A DNA stretch of 64,000 nucleotides from Deinandra increscens subsp. villosa (Eukaryota > Streptophyta > Magnoliopsida > Asterales > Asteraceae): positions 41,828,922-41,892,921 of the forward strand of contig JBCNJP010000025.1 of NCBI GenBank assembly GCA_039602395.1, given 5' to 3'. The position numbers and the translations under genes are program-made. Below, piece after piece: positions 33,585 to 45,891 of this stretch (positions within the stretch are counted from its first letter, which is position 1; the number at the start of each line of letters is the position of its first letter). Below the pieces are notes generated by a model. The model was not told where the DNA came from. It made no database searches and saw only the letters and a list, made by a program, of their open reading frames with translations.

Positions 33585-35624
33585 GTTATGGAATTTCGTC
33601 CCGAAATTAGTAGAGACTTAGTAATTTTAGAGAAAAAGTTGTTAAAAAGGGTTTTATCAGCAACCCACACATTTATGACATTTAAGAACAAACATAGAAA
33701 TGACATAAGAGATTTCACCAAGGGTAGGAATATATTCTCGATTACTGAACCAATTACGTCAGTTTCAAACTTTACCCAACCACAAAGGTTAGGTTAGGAA
33801 CAAAGACAAGGAAAAAATGGATTTGCAATCAATCAACCACTGAAGGCATACCCACAGACACACACAATTCTCGGTCCGACTCCCAATGCACCCTAAAGGC
33901 ATTACAGATGCTTATATATAGGGTGTACCGTAGCTAACCCACCACATCTTTAATACCTTTGAGAAAGTATTTTTCGCCTTCAGAGAGCAACCTATTCTAC
34001 ACACCAACAACAGACAATTGAGCTCGACATAACTAAACTTAGGGCTACCAACAGAAGATGAGCAATAGATCTGAGAAACACACCATGACCAACCAAGGAC
34101 CAACTGTAACACCCATACCCATTTTCAACCAATAAAAATGACATTTCATTAGGTCCCAGTAAAAGTAATAATAAGTTACCATGTTGATCACCGAAATATG
34201 ATTACACAAAACTTAGTTTAAGTATTGGTTGCCATACATGACATCATTAGAACTTCGATAACAACATAAGGGTTCGTTTCACAAAATATATCCCTCCATA
34301 AGCACAACATGGATGTTCGATTCTTCAAAAGATAGCTTGATCATCCACTCGAACTCGAAGCTCCTCACCTACCACATTATTGGTAACACATCAGTAATTG
34401 TGGCTTTAAAATAATAACTAAAGGTGATCCAGCAATAAAGAGATCAAGAAATAACTAAAAACAACAAAAAAGTACGAGATAACCCCTCACGTATCGCGAC
34501 CGTCGTAGGCATATCGCTTCCCACCAACACTGTCCCAAGCGATATGCTTAGGACGTGATTTCCAAGGATCAGCTAGAAATCTGCCAGTTTCATACTTAGT
34601 CTCATTTTCTGATTTTTCAGAAAACCACCAGAGTTCCAACTTGACCTCATTCTTTTAGTACTTGCACTTACAATTTCACTAAAGAAGTCTAAATGGAAGA
34701 TTCATGGTGAACATATAACACAAAGATGGATCATGGTAATTGATCCTCAACTTCTAAGCATTTTTCCCAACTCGTTGACCCATTAAGGTCTATCTTCACT
34801 AACAACTACTCATAGTCGATTCTTTGGATCGTGAATATACACATGTCACCTGTAACTTTTACTTGAACACATTAACTCATCCACATTATGAGCTATCATA
34901 TAATCAACAACGAGACATATAAAAAATACTTGACACTAATCACCTAGGTTCTATATATTGAATCTTGGTGAGTGTCACTAGCAATAACAACTATATGCAA
35001 CATTTCAACTCGGATATAAGATCCCAACTTATCATTATGAGTTAAAGGTTGATCATTATCCTAATTACTTCATTTTCAACAATACAACATAAGGATCAAA
35101 GATCCCATCCCTTTGAAGGTTAATACATGATGTTCATCATCATTAACACATTACCAACAACAACTTATAAATTTCAAAGCTAGATGTGCTTTAATGGCCA
35201 TCCTAAGATCCTCAACAGATATAACTACTAACTATCACAATAACCATGTATTGTAATTCAAAACTACTATGTTTTATCTTATTAATCTTTGAGTTTCCCT
35301 TTGTTTGCTTGGTTTGGGCCTTCACCTTCTTCACCTATAGATTGGTGACAACTTTAGTATGATTCCTTATTAAATTTCAAGTTTACATGATCACTACATC
35401 ACCTGCAACTTCAAATAGTTCCCTATATACATCTATATCATGCATATAGCCACAACTTGACATCAATACATCAATAGCTCATAACATAGTTCATTTTAAA
35501 ATTTAGCAAACACCTAACGTGTGTTGTTAACAACTATTATTCTTACATCTATACAACACATGTTTCATGCCCAAAGACGATTACTTCACCATGTAGTCAT
35601 TTTCCTAACATCAAGTATGCAACT
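33585..35624. other. Decayed gypsy-derived sequence
   Basis: No readable pol domain survives. Another LTR-edge-like motif, TGTAACACCCATACCC, begins at 34105. An inverted pair GGCATATCGCTT ... AAGCGATATGCTT lies at 34508-34555 and also occurs in the other gypsy LTR copies. The block looks like overlapping LTR remnants. Confidence 0.45.
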
Positions 35625-36560
35625 TCTCACACCCCCACTTTCCGCCCCTCGCCAAGGACGAGGAGTACGTGTATGGGGTCGATTGTTCGTAACAGGATTC
35701 GTAGAAGCATTAGATTAAAAGTTAGAGTAGGCAACAAACACACACACAACCCAATACAAACAATAGACCACTTTCCATAACTAATACTAGCTACAAGGAG
35801 TTCTATAACCCAAGCAGCTACACAAGGTTCAGTCCCAGTCACTCTAAGACATAACAAAGTGTACAACAAATAATCAAAAGAAAATAACAAAGATAGTAGA
35901 CACATGCCAGATTTGAATATGCATAGGCAATATAGCCTTCAATAACGGTCCCCAACCATATCCCTTATGCCCGACTCATTACCTACTTTAAAGCTACTTA
36001 CCTGCACCATGAACTAAAACGAGTCAACAACAATAATGTTGTTGGTGAGTCCACAACAATAAACCATTATATAAATTCTCATTCTCTTTACTACTACTCT
36101 ATGTGCAACTACTGATGGTCTAGCCTTAGGTCAATACTCAATCTAGCATAAGACAAGCACGTGCCCCTGTATTACCCTTCATGTTCAGGAATATAGTGAC
36201 CCATGCTCATCCTTAATAACCTAATATCAAGGCATGGACGTGAGGCCAATTACGCTACCTACCTAATCAGCTGTCATGCTCCCCTATACACCTCGTGGCA
36301 TACGCAATCCTTAAAGACCAGAGTAGCCTACTCTTAAAAGCTTACTACCCAGCATACGACCCACCCATCTAGCCCACACATACAAAGCATAGTAATAGAG
36401 AATAAGTAGTAAACAGTTCATGTGCACCCCAAAACATTTAAATAGTTTAAAGAAGGGGAAGCTATCGGTACTCACAGGTATGCATGACTTAAGAAGTTAA
36501 ACTCATGTTCCACCACGTCTAGATGCAAGTCACCCTGCAATATATAGTCGTAACCGTAAA
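35625..36560 (-). mobile_element. Gypsy LTR fragment (Tekay/Del-like)
   Basis: The edge TCTCACACCCCCACTTTCCG matches the inner LTR end seen at 49520 and 54797 (TGTCACACCCC). The usual internal block with AGTCAACAACAATAATGTTG and GTTGGTGAGTCCAC follows at about 36024-36050. The right border is not found. Confidence 0.55.
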
Positions 36561-37588
36561 TCAGTACCTAAGTCACTGACTATATTACAAACGATACAGG
36601 TTTATATCAATACACAAGGGATCTCCATATGGTCACCCGAATGATTAACCGAGGATTTCCGAAGCGAATAATTAGTTTAGTGTTATTTAATCACTTCAAT
36701 TCAGTTCCAAACAATCAACCTTAACCTTAGAACAATATTGTTCCATATCCACAGTCTCAATTTCCATTTCATAGAAGAAAAATCAAATTGTCAAACTGTT
36801 CCAGGATGAATACGAGCGTATCATATTATGTTGTGTTGTGTGGAAGCAAGGGTGCTCAAGAGGTGGCTTCTTGGAGGGACAATAGGAACATAATACCCAT
36901 TAGGTATTTAGAGTGTTGTACTTGGTAGACAAAGTTGTATCCTAGTCATAGGATTTGGTTGACATCTAGAGTGACAATGTTTAGGTCGAGGATCTTTAGG
37001 TAGACTTAGAAGATAATTAGGAGGCAAGCAAATGAAAATGTGATGATTTGTCTTGCTAGGAAAATTTGGTGAAACCGAATTTTTAAAGAAAAGGGTCAGG
37101 TTTTACTCGGGTAATTAAAATGCAAGTCTTAGAATATTGTCTTGATTACTAAACACTATTTGATGGTTTTTGGTTGGCACACAAGATGATAACATAAGTT
37201 AAATAAACAAACGTTACAAAAGAATTATTTTAAAAACTTCAACGGTTATATCTAAAATACTTTTTAGATAATATGAGTTTTAAAAAAAACAAATATAGAT
37301 TGACAATAAGTTAGACGTAAATATGTTCGGGTCATAAACAATAGTTTAGAGAAAGGTAAATGCCTAACGGCTTGGTAGGTTTATACGTATTAAGATATCA
37401 ATACAAATGGTAAGAAAAATATAAAAAGATCATTATTTTATCTAAACGAAAGTTTAGATAATTATGGTTTGAAAATGATAATTGATAGGAAACGAGATGA
37501 CAATGTTTATTTGAAACATAAACATAAGTTTAGGGAGAATGAGTCGTTTACGAACGACAAGTTTTAAAAATGTTACTAACTCGAATGG

Positions 37589-37590
<2 letters not shown>
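36561..37590. other. Unassigned intergenic sequence
   Basis: About 1 kb with no supported gene or repeat structure. It is moderately AT-rich and ends at a microsatellite. Confidence 0.5.

Positions 37591-37643
<53 letters not shown>
37591..37643. repeat. (AT)n microsatellite
   Basis: About 26 uninterrupted AT units directly beside the hairpin MITE, a usual target sequence for such elements. Confidence 0.96.
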
Positions 37644-37645
<2 letters not shown>

Positions 37646-37657
37646 TTTGGGGTAAAA

Positions 37658-37871
37658 TACATCCAGCAAAAACGCTACATCCATTACGGATTCATCTGGG
37701 GCGTCCATCAAGATCATCCAACAGCCATGATCTATGGTGTTTCCGCCTATGGTGTTTTTTTCCCCCACCGAAAACACCATAGGCGGAAACACCATAGATC
37801 CTGGCTGTTGGATGATCTTGATGGACGCCCCAGATGAATCCGCAATGGATGTAGCGTTTTTGCTGGATGTA
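37658..37871. mobile_element. Hairpin MITE with near-perfect 100-bp arms
   Basis: The left arm begins TACATCCAGCAAAAACGCTA and the right arm ends with its exact reverse complement. The arms pair for about 100 bp each with only a few mismatches around a loop near 37760-37769. Arm landmarks are GGGGCGTCCATCAAGATCAT and TTTCCGCCTATGGTGTTTT with their complements. No coding sequence is present. A transcript would fold into a long double-stranded stem. Confidence 0.9.
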
Positions 37872-37874
37872 GAC

Positions 37875-39770
37875 TAACTCGACTCTATATACATATTGGA
37901 GAGAGGGTGTTGAAATTTGAATTTTTAATAAATGTACAATTGATAAAGCTATATGTACAAGTGATCAAAGTAGTGAATGAACCATATTTTGGAAAAACCA
38001 CACCTTTCATCGTTCAACCTTTTCAACCTCGTTTAAAGAAGCCCCATTTTAAAATACATCTGAAACACAGACCTTCAAGGACGCCTTTTTGATCTTAAGA
38101 AACAGAGAATCTCCTCTTTGGAGATCATGTTCGTTTTCTTTTGATGGTCCAGAGAAACCAGAGAAAAAAAAGACGTTCCTTTTGAGAAACCCTATCACGG
38201 ACGGATTTTGAAATTCAAACGATGCTCTCAAAGAGTCATGAAATTCGTCCCCTCTTAACACTTCAATCGGACGATTTCAGGTACGTCTTCTCGATGGAAG
38301 ACGATTTCAAGTACGTGAGTTGCAGCTCCGTCTTCTCCATGGACGACGGAGATTCAATTTTTAGGGTCCTGCTTCTCCATGAGAGTTTCAATCCGATGAT
38401 TTCAGGTATGTGGGTTGATTCAGTTTTGTTTTCTAGGGTTCTTTGATCTATAGATTTCTCAGATTCGATTTTTAGGATTCTGCTTTCCCTATCTAATTTT
38501 TCATGTTTGATTTGAAGGCCTTGCAATCGTTCCACTTAATGATCAATGTTTAGCACACATAAACGACATGTTTAAGGTACTATCTCTCCATCAAACGAGC
38601 TTCATGACCTCTCAGTCTCTATTTTCAATTTTTAGTTTTCAGGTTTTGGATTTTGCTTGGTGGTCGATAGCCCTATTTCAACTTCGTTTAATGTAAATGT
38701 AAGTTCGGGTTTTTATTAACCATCGTAGACACTCAATTTTGGTTCCAAAGTTAATCAATACTGATGTCAACTAATGCAAGCTCTAAAATTAGGGGTATAA
38801 CAACAGAATACCAAGCAGTTGCCTTTGGCTTATTGCCTTTGATTGATGGTACAACAACATAATACCAAACAGTTCGTTGTAAGTATGCATTCCATTTATC
38901 AAATGCAACCATGTTCTTATCTTATTTTCAACAAATTTTTAAAAGTTTCTATACGTTCAAGGTTTATAGGAGACTAGCGGTTAATGAAAACAATGATTGA
39001 AGATGTTGAGGGCAATCTGGATTTTTCTGATGAGGAATAATATGACATACTGGTAAGGGGAAATGCAGAACTGAAAACTTAGTTTTATTTGGTGATGTAG
39101 ATTTGAACTTAATGCAAAGAAAGTTGAGGCTAGAAAAGGTCAATCGGTATGCTGAAAATAGTGAACGAAAGGAGCTTTTGGTGAAGTTGCAATGGCTAGG
39201 AAAGTTGTAAGAACAAAACTAGACAAAATGAAACTCGACAGTCTCAAATTTAACCACGAATGTATGTTTTATTTAATTTTTGAAAAATCGAGTGATTAAT
39301 AACTGATCTGATCTCTAATTTGTTTAGTTTTGTCGGGAATCTGTTAAAAGAATTACGAAAGAGTTTCATGTTTAATATGCAACTGCCAGGTTTGATGCAC
39401 AAACTAGAGATGATAGAGAAGTATGGCGAGTTCTCATGCTATTGCTAAATCAGGTTGATTAAATAGCTCATGAAACTTTCAATTAACCAATTTTTAATTT
39501 TATCTTTGAAATAAATTCTATATGTTTTTGGGTTATGTATGTGATATTATGTTATTATTGGACTTTAGAAACCCTCAAAGTGTGGTTTTGCACCCAGATT
39601 CAATTATTTCTTGTTATAATTATTTTAATGGAGAATTGTGGACAGATCCAGGTATGCTTTTAATGAAGAATTGGCACCAGGTATACCACTCACCACTTAT
39701 CTCACAAATTGCTCAGATTTATATATACAACAATAGAATTTGGTAGATGAATAGTAACTTTTTAGTTTCT
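37875..39770. other. Gene-like leader and exon-like scraps, unidentified
   Basis: The stretch has an alternating C-rich leader and T-rich intron texture. Near-repeats of GACGATTTCA(G/A)GTACGT occur at 38272 and 38301. A possible exon end, LAIVPLNDQCLAHINDMF, precedes a GT at 38576. Another fragment near 39170-39260 reads GAFGEVAMARKVVRTKLDK. A third at 39522-39746 is open but unrecognised. These may be captured or decayed gene pieces; I cannot name a family. Confidence 0.35.
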
Positions 39771-40505
39771 TTTGTTTAGGCCATATATTTTTAGTTTATT
39801 TTGTTTAGGCTACAAAATTTTACTTTTATTCACTTAAGCCCTTTAAGAGTTTTAGTTTCTTTATTTTAACCACAAAAATTTTCTGATTTGTACACTTTGG
39901 TCCACTTCTTTTATTTTTAATTTTTTTTATACTTTGGCCAGTTTACTTTTCAAATTAATACTTTGACTACGTGACTTTTAAAATTTTACGTTTTATTCCC
40001 TTAACTTTTATATTTTCATTTTTAATATACTTTTTATAGTTTTATACTTTGACCATGAAACTTTTAAACTTTTACGATTTAAACCCCTTAACTTTTGTAC
40101 TTTCGTTTTTAGTATACTTTTAGAATTTTCGACTTTGGCGACGACCTTTTTATAGTTTTATACTTTGACCACGAAACTTTTAGACTTTTACATTTTATTT
40201 CCCTTAGCTTTGAACACCATTTTTTTTATAGTTTCTACTTTGGTTACGTTTTATACCCTTAAGTTTTCCAATTTTTTTATTTTTATTTTTGTTTTAAGTT
40301 AGAGTTTTCGACTTATTATACTTTTACGTTTATACCCCTTAACTTTTCTACTTTCGTTTTTTAGTAAACTTTTATAGTTTTATACTTTCACAATGAAACT
40401 TTTAGACCTTTACGTTTTATACTTCTCAACTTTTCTACTTTATTTTATCATTATACTTTCAGAGTTTTCAACTTTAGTCACGACTTCTTTAATTTAAACT
40501 GACCA
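39771..40505. repeat. Degenerate T-rich repeat array
   Basis: Words such as CTTTTACGTTTTAT, ACTTTGACCACGAAACTTTT, CCTTAACTTTT and ACTTTCGTTTTTAGTA recur many times with irregular spacing over 700 bp. No fixed period holds, so this is a decayed or scrambled array. No coding content. Confidence 0.75.
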
Positions 40506-41253
40506 CACTAAAACATTTTAAATTTAAACTGACTGGTAAATTGGTGGCCCACCGGAAAGCAAGGGCATGTCACCAACTTGTTGGTATATATTGACCAATG
40601 TTTGACAAAAGTAGAGTTTTTCATGGCTTTAAGCTTTTGCTTTTCTAAACAAATATGATTTTGTTGCCCTATTATTTTATTACTGAATGAATGTTATAAT
40701 TGGTTCATATTTTATTTTCATGATGCGTTGGTGCATATTGATCACATGAGTAGGAACAGTGATACATACTCCATAACAGAATATTAGACCTTAAGAAGGT
40801 GGTGAGTTTCATATTCTCACTTCCTAAGTGTAAAGAAATAGGCCAACATTGTTGAGAAAATAAGCCTTACGTGTTACCTTGCAACCAGTGTAAGTTAAAT
40901 CTTCCCATTTTTTAATTGTATGTATATATACATAAATACCGATTCAAGATGGGCAATCTCTCAAATGTTTTAGCCTTTTGTAATAGACAAACACTCTAAA
41001 AAACAATGATATAATAACAAACTAAAATTACTTTGATTCAATCTTTCTCTACCTGTTTTACTCCTCAAACTAACATAAATACTTGAACAAAAATCCTACG
41101 TAGCTACTATAACTGCCATGACTAAATCCAATTGTCATGCAACATTAAAGAACGTGGGTTGTAGTAATGGTCTTGCTTGTATCAATATATGTGTCTGTGT
41201 TTATGAACTTTACATAGCAAACGATCATATCAAGATCCATTCGGTTTTTGCAG
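40506..41253. other. Unassigned sequence upstream of the F-box-like exon
   Basis: No gene is supported. It could be intron or upstream sequence of the following exon, which begins after a TTTTTGCAG acceptor at 41253. Confidence 0.4.
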
Positions 41254-42127
41254 TTGCCAGAAGATATGTTTTATCATATCTATCATCGGTGGACTGCATT
41301 CAGTTTTTGCTCAACACACCTAGCATGGTGTCTTCAGTTGGACTCCACTCTAAAAGGACATTTATTCAAAAAATCGTTGAGGCATCTTGAGAATATAGCA
41401 AAACCACAAGGTGAAAATATATTTTCTATTAGTTGTGATCTATCAGCAAGTGATGTATTTAAACCGTTAAAGGTTTGTTATATTGGCTGTTCTACTTGCA
41501 ATAAGCAGGAATTACGTAAAGATTGGTTATCAGTTTTGATGATTGTTACATTCGCTCGCAGGGGCGGATCTAGGAAAGAAAATCAGGGGTAGCGGGGACT
41601 AATGGGGGTTCGGGGGCAGCGGCCCCGAATTTTTTTTTTAGGTAATTAACGGGCTTTTGATCATATTTTTAGTTAAAAGCCATAAAATTTCTTCCAGGGG
41701 TCACGAAAAATTCGTTTCAGGGGTCGCAAAATACCAAAAACGTAAAACCCCGAAAAAATTTTCTTCTTCGCGTTAACGATTCAGGGGTCGCGGGGGCTAC
41801 CCCTACCAATCGCTCGGTCATCTATCTACATTAGACATTCGGAGAAGCAACAGTGTCTACTGGAAAAGGAGGATTGTTATTTGAAGGCAATGCTCTGTAC
41901 AATTGGTCCAGGTGCCCTATTTTTCTAATTTGAAAGTTATTTAATTAATATAACTTTATGCTTTCACTCCTTACTGTTCTTATGCCAATTTAATATGATC
42001 ATGTGACTTTGGAATGTCATTTGCTTACCGAATCCGTTCTCGCAATGATAAGATTCATAGGGGAGTGAAACGAAGAAAAAAAGACGATGCACGCAGTGAT
42101 CCTAACGACAGTTTGGGTGCTTTGTAG
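41254..42127 (+). pseudogene. F-box-like gene fragment, interrupted
   Basis: After the acceptor TTTTTGCAG the frame reads LPEDMFYHIYHRWTAFSFCS, like the start of an F-box helix, followed by NIAKPQGENIFSISCDLSAS and VFKPLKVCYIG. It is cut at 41558 by a 251-bp insertion, resumes at 41817 (SSIYIRHSEKQQ in one frame) and reaches a possible GT donor at 41912. A further open piece at 42014-42127 (MSFAYRIRSRNDKIHRGVKR) ends in a natural stop. F-box proteins recruit substrates to SCF ubiquitin ligases. The motif match is partial, and the family could be different. Confidence 0.4.
41552..41816. mobile_element. MITE inserted in the F-box-like exon
   Basis: The element (41559-41809, 251 bp) begins CAGGGGCGGATCTAGG and is flanked by TCGCTCG direct repeats at 41552-41558 and 41810-41816. 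Internally AGGGGTC(A/G)CG motifs recur three times, and the end reads GGGGGCTACCCCTACCAA. The 7-8 bp duplication and the CAGGGGCGG start recall hAT-type MITEs. Confidence 0.75.
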
Positions 42128-43121
42128 GGCATAAACGATACCATTTTTAATCGTAAACAATGGTCGATAGCAAACTTGTTAAAAGTTTACTTTTCTTTTC
42201 GACGGGTCATAAGTCTAATTTGGAGAATAGTGAGTGGAGCAATTGGTGTAGGTTTTAGATGTAGTTTTCTTTGTATTTGGTATGTTGGAAATATTTATAA
42301 TTGCTTAGCTGCTGGCTAACCTTTTTGGGTACTGAAGCAGTTGTTCAAAAGAAAGAACGGTTCAGGTCGGTGCTTTTCTCGTGGTCCTATTCTTGGTTTT
42401 TAAACCTAAGGACTGCTGTGCTGGGTTCATTGTTATGACACGTAACTTATTTTTTGAACAATAGCAAATTACACTAAACCAAACACCAGCAAAGCGCTTG
42501 CCGGAAGACAAAGTTCAATTACACAAAAAACACACCACAAAACCAAAGCATCTTAAGAGAACATCTAATGAACTAAACTTTTCGGCCACTAAGTCAAACT
42601 TGATGGACTGAATTTGTGGACCAATTTATCAAAGGGACCAAATCAATTTTAAAAATCTAAAAATATAACAAATTATCAAACAATACCATAGATGGCATTA
42701 TAGTCGGTAAATGATCTTAATGGATCAACAAAAATCCAAAAAAAGGAAAACAATACAACTATCCAATAAATTCTTATCATGTCTTCAACTTTCATTCAAA
42801 CAATCATACCCCATAGACTCGATCACTATAGAACATCTAAAATATTCAAACGTTTACTAATCTATACCATTTTATAATATATATTAGGAGATAATAATCA
42901 TTTTACACCAGGTTAGTTGATTGTATCGTTACTTCATCATGCGGCTTTCCTACGTATAAATTTGCAACAGTTTTGAATTGTACATATCCGGTGTGCTGTC
43001 ATTGTCCTGATTTTAAAATGTAAATTTAAAAGTTATAATCTCAATTAAGTTAATAATTTATGTTCACATTTTGAAAAAAAAAATCATTTACACTTTTTCT
43101 AAGTGAAAATAGCTCATGTAC
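42128..43121. other. Unassigned intergenic sequence
   Basis: No gene or clear repeat is seen. The stretch ends at the left LTR of the copia element. Confidence 0.5.
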
Positions 43122-43246
43122 TATTGGACGATTGAATGGAATTGTAATTGTGATTGGATTGGAATAATCAAGTACAAGAGAATATATATAAGACAAGTTA
43201 CAATAAGCACCCTTAACTATTAAAGCTTATAAACTATGGTCTAATA
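43122..43246 (-). repeat. 3' LTR of copia element (125 bp)
   Basis: It pairs with 47577-47701. On the minus strand it runs TATTAGACC...GTCCAATA, so the ends are TA/TA rather than TG/CA. The preceding purine-rich GCTGGCGGG (minus strand, 43247-43255) is the likely polypurine tract. Confidence 0.88.
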
Positions 43247-43255
43247 TCCCGCCAG

Positions 43256-44430
43256 CTAAGGCCTCTTAACGACCTTGAGCTTGGACCGTAGAAACATGAA
43301 CCGATCAGCAGCTAGTGGTTTCGTGAAGATGTCTGCAATCTGATCATACGTTGAAATGAATTGAACCCGTAATCTGCCTTGAGCTACTTTTTCCCGAACA
43401 AAGTGAAAATCTACCTCTACGTGTTTTGTACGGGCATGAAATATCGGGTTTGCAGACAAGTACGTGGCTCCAAGATTATCACACCAAAGAGTTGGAGTTG
43501 CCGATGTACGTATTCCAAGCTCACGAAACAAGGACCGCAACCATGTAATCTCAGCAACAGTGTCAGTCATAGCCTTATATTCAGATTCTGTGGACGAGCG
43601 AGATACGGTCTTTTGTTTGCGTGCCGTCTAAGATACAAGATTAGACCCCATATATATAGCAAATCCCCCCGTCGAGCGACGATCTATAGGACACCCTGCC
43701 CAATCAGCATCTGAAAAGGCCTCAATATCAGTCCAATACGAATCAGCAAACTCATGAAGAGTGTTCCCCGAATTATGTTGTATCCGTAAACCATAATGGG
43801 AGGTGCCAAGTAGATACCAAAGAATACGTTTGACCACCATCAAGTGGTTTTCAGTAGGAGCATGCATAAATTGGCAGACCCGATTTACAGCAAAACTGAT
43901 GTCGGGACGGGATAAGGTTAAGTACTGTAAAGCACCAACAAGCTGTCTATATGTCACCGGATCAGACAACAATTTACTGTCATTGAGAGTAAGTGAACCC
44001 GAGGTGCTCATCAGTGTCGGAACGGGTTTCGCAGTCGACATACCGACTCGTTGAAGCAGATCTAGCACATATTTTTGCTGCGACAGAATGATATCATCAC
44101 CATGTTTAACAATTTCTAACCCGAGAAAATAGTCAAGATCTCCGAGATCTTTAAGAGCAAGCTGACTGATGTGATGAGAGACCACATGATCTATGGCCTT
44201 GGGGTTGTTTCCTGTCACAATAATATCATCCACATAAACTAAGAAATAGATCAGTGTCCCACGAGAATTGTAGATAAAAAGAGAGGGGTCGGTTCTGGAC
44301 CCACGAAAACCTAACTGAACCAAGGCATTGGATAACTTTGCAAACCATGCACGAGGTGCCTGTTTCAAACCATAAAGAGATTTGTGAAGCTTACAGACAT
44401 AGTCAGGATGATTGGAGTCAACAAAACCTT
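43256..44430 (-). pseudogene. Copia reverse transcriptase and RNase H
   Basis: Reading leftward: KQAPRAWFAKLSNALVQLGF, then the catalytic YVDDIIVTG and DLGDLDYFLGLEI of reverse transcriptase, then LTLSRPDISFAVNRVCQFMH. RNase H follows with AFSDADWAGCPIDRRSTGG, STESEYKAM, LWCDNLGATYL and HVEVDFHFVREKV, ending in IADIFTKPLAADRF. Frame-breaking stops lie at about 44429 (after the QP of the usual QPxGF) and at 43628-43630, where the Trp of the SWTARKQ motif is a stop. The catalytic residues are intact, so decay is recent. It follows integrase in the polyprotein. Confidence 0.92.
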
Positions 44431-45891
44431 AAGGCTGACGAAGGTATATAGTTTCCTGAAGATCACCATGTAAGAAGGCATTTTTAAAGTCTAGTTGACG
44501 TAAAGCCCATTTCTGAGTAACAGCCAGTGACAGAACAACCCGAATAGTAGGAGGTTTCACGATAGGGCTAAAAGTCTCATGATAAACAATGACATGCTCC
44601 TATGTGAAACCTCGCGCCACAAGACGTGCTTTGTAACGAGCCAGTGCACCTGTTTTGTCAGTTTTGACACGATAAAGCCACCTGCAATCAACAATATTAG
44701 TTCCAGATACAGGAGGAACAAGAGACCATGTACCATTTTTAACAAGAGCAGAATATTCTTCAGCCATAGCTTGACGCCATTCAGGGGATTAGTTGGCTTC
44801 GTTAAAGGTTTTCGGTTAGAAATAGGTGTGGAAGAGGTTGCAATGTTTGCAGACGGATCAAAAATGATTTTTCTTTTCGGTTGAGGACGAAGATTGGAAG
44901 GGCGAGGACGGGACGGAGGTGGGGGAGGGGGGCTGAGAACGGACGGACTACGGTAGGCCGACGATGTGGAACTCGAGTCGGAGGTGGATTGAGTGGATGT
45001 CGAGGGAGTTGAAACTGTCGAGGATGGGGCGGGTGTGGAATGTCCGGATGAAGGTGTAGGCGGAGCAGAGGGGTCGTTGTTGTCGACCGGATAGGAGGTG
45101 GGCATTGATGAAGTATACGGATTTTCAGAAGGGGAAGGAGTGGTTGGGGTTGGTGGATGACGAAAGGGAAGGACATGTTCATTGAAACGAACATGTCTGG
45201 CTATGTAGATCCTGTCGGTGGATGTGTCGAGACACCGATAGCCATGATGATCCGGACTGTATCCAAGGAAGATACACGGAGTGGAGCGAAAATCCATTTT
45301 ATTTGGATTGTAAGGCCGAAGATAGGGAAAATATTGACACCCGAACACACGAAGGAAAGTATAATCCGGGTGACGTTTGTAAAGAAGATGAAGGGGAGTT
45401 TGGTTGTCTAGTGAGCGAGATGGCATGCGGTTTATGAGAAAGACTGCTGTTTCAAATACAAAATGCCAGAATCGAGACGGAACCGCCGAATGAGCAAGAA
45501 GAGATAAACCTGTTCCAACGACATGTCGGTGTCGACGTTCGACGATGCCATTCTGTTCGCTAGTGTGCGGACACGAGCGACGGTGAAGGATACCCAAATT
45601 TTGAAAGAAAGGGGTTAAACTGCGAAACTCACCCCCCCCCCCCCCCCAGTCAGATTGAACCTGTTTTACTTTGCGTTGAAACTGTCGTTCAACATTTTTG
45701 ACAAACCGTTGAAAAATGACAGACACATCTGATTTTTGTTTAAGTGGGAAAAACCCCATATATTTGGTATGATGATCAACACAGAGTAAAAAATAACGAT
45801 AGCCATCTGATGAGACCGTCGGTGCTGGACCCCACACATCACAAAAAAATAACATCAAGCATCTGTTTACTACGAGGAAAATTATTATCAT
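44431..45891 (-). pseudogene. Copia integrase and pol linker
   Basis: The catalytic core is read from CDVWGPAPTVSSDGYRYF (first Asp), through QSDWGGGGGEFRSL (second Asp) and HTSEQNGIVERRHRHVV (Glu). A long Pro/Ser-rich linker follows (about 45140-44870). Near 44810 the frame shifts, and the reverse-transcriptase entry (KWALRQLDFKNAFLHGD) is read in another frame. A second frame break occurs at a T-run near 45842-45848, where integrase joins the protease/GAG-pre-integrase part. The second Asp motif carries a 16-base G run (C run on the + strand), giving five glycines instead of the usual two. Confidence 0.9.

Noticed and set aside
37589..37795. Minus-strand frame over the hairpin and (AT)n run
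   Set aside because: It is composed of a MITE arm plus microsatellite translation; not a gene.
39170..39260. Protein kinase call from GAFGEV
   Set aside because: The residues after the glycine loop-like string do not continue as a kinase domain, and stops lie nearby.
45157..45437. Plus-strand open frames opposite the copia integrase
   Set aside because: They are shadows of the minus-strand pol, which carries all catalytic motifs.
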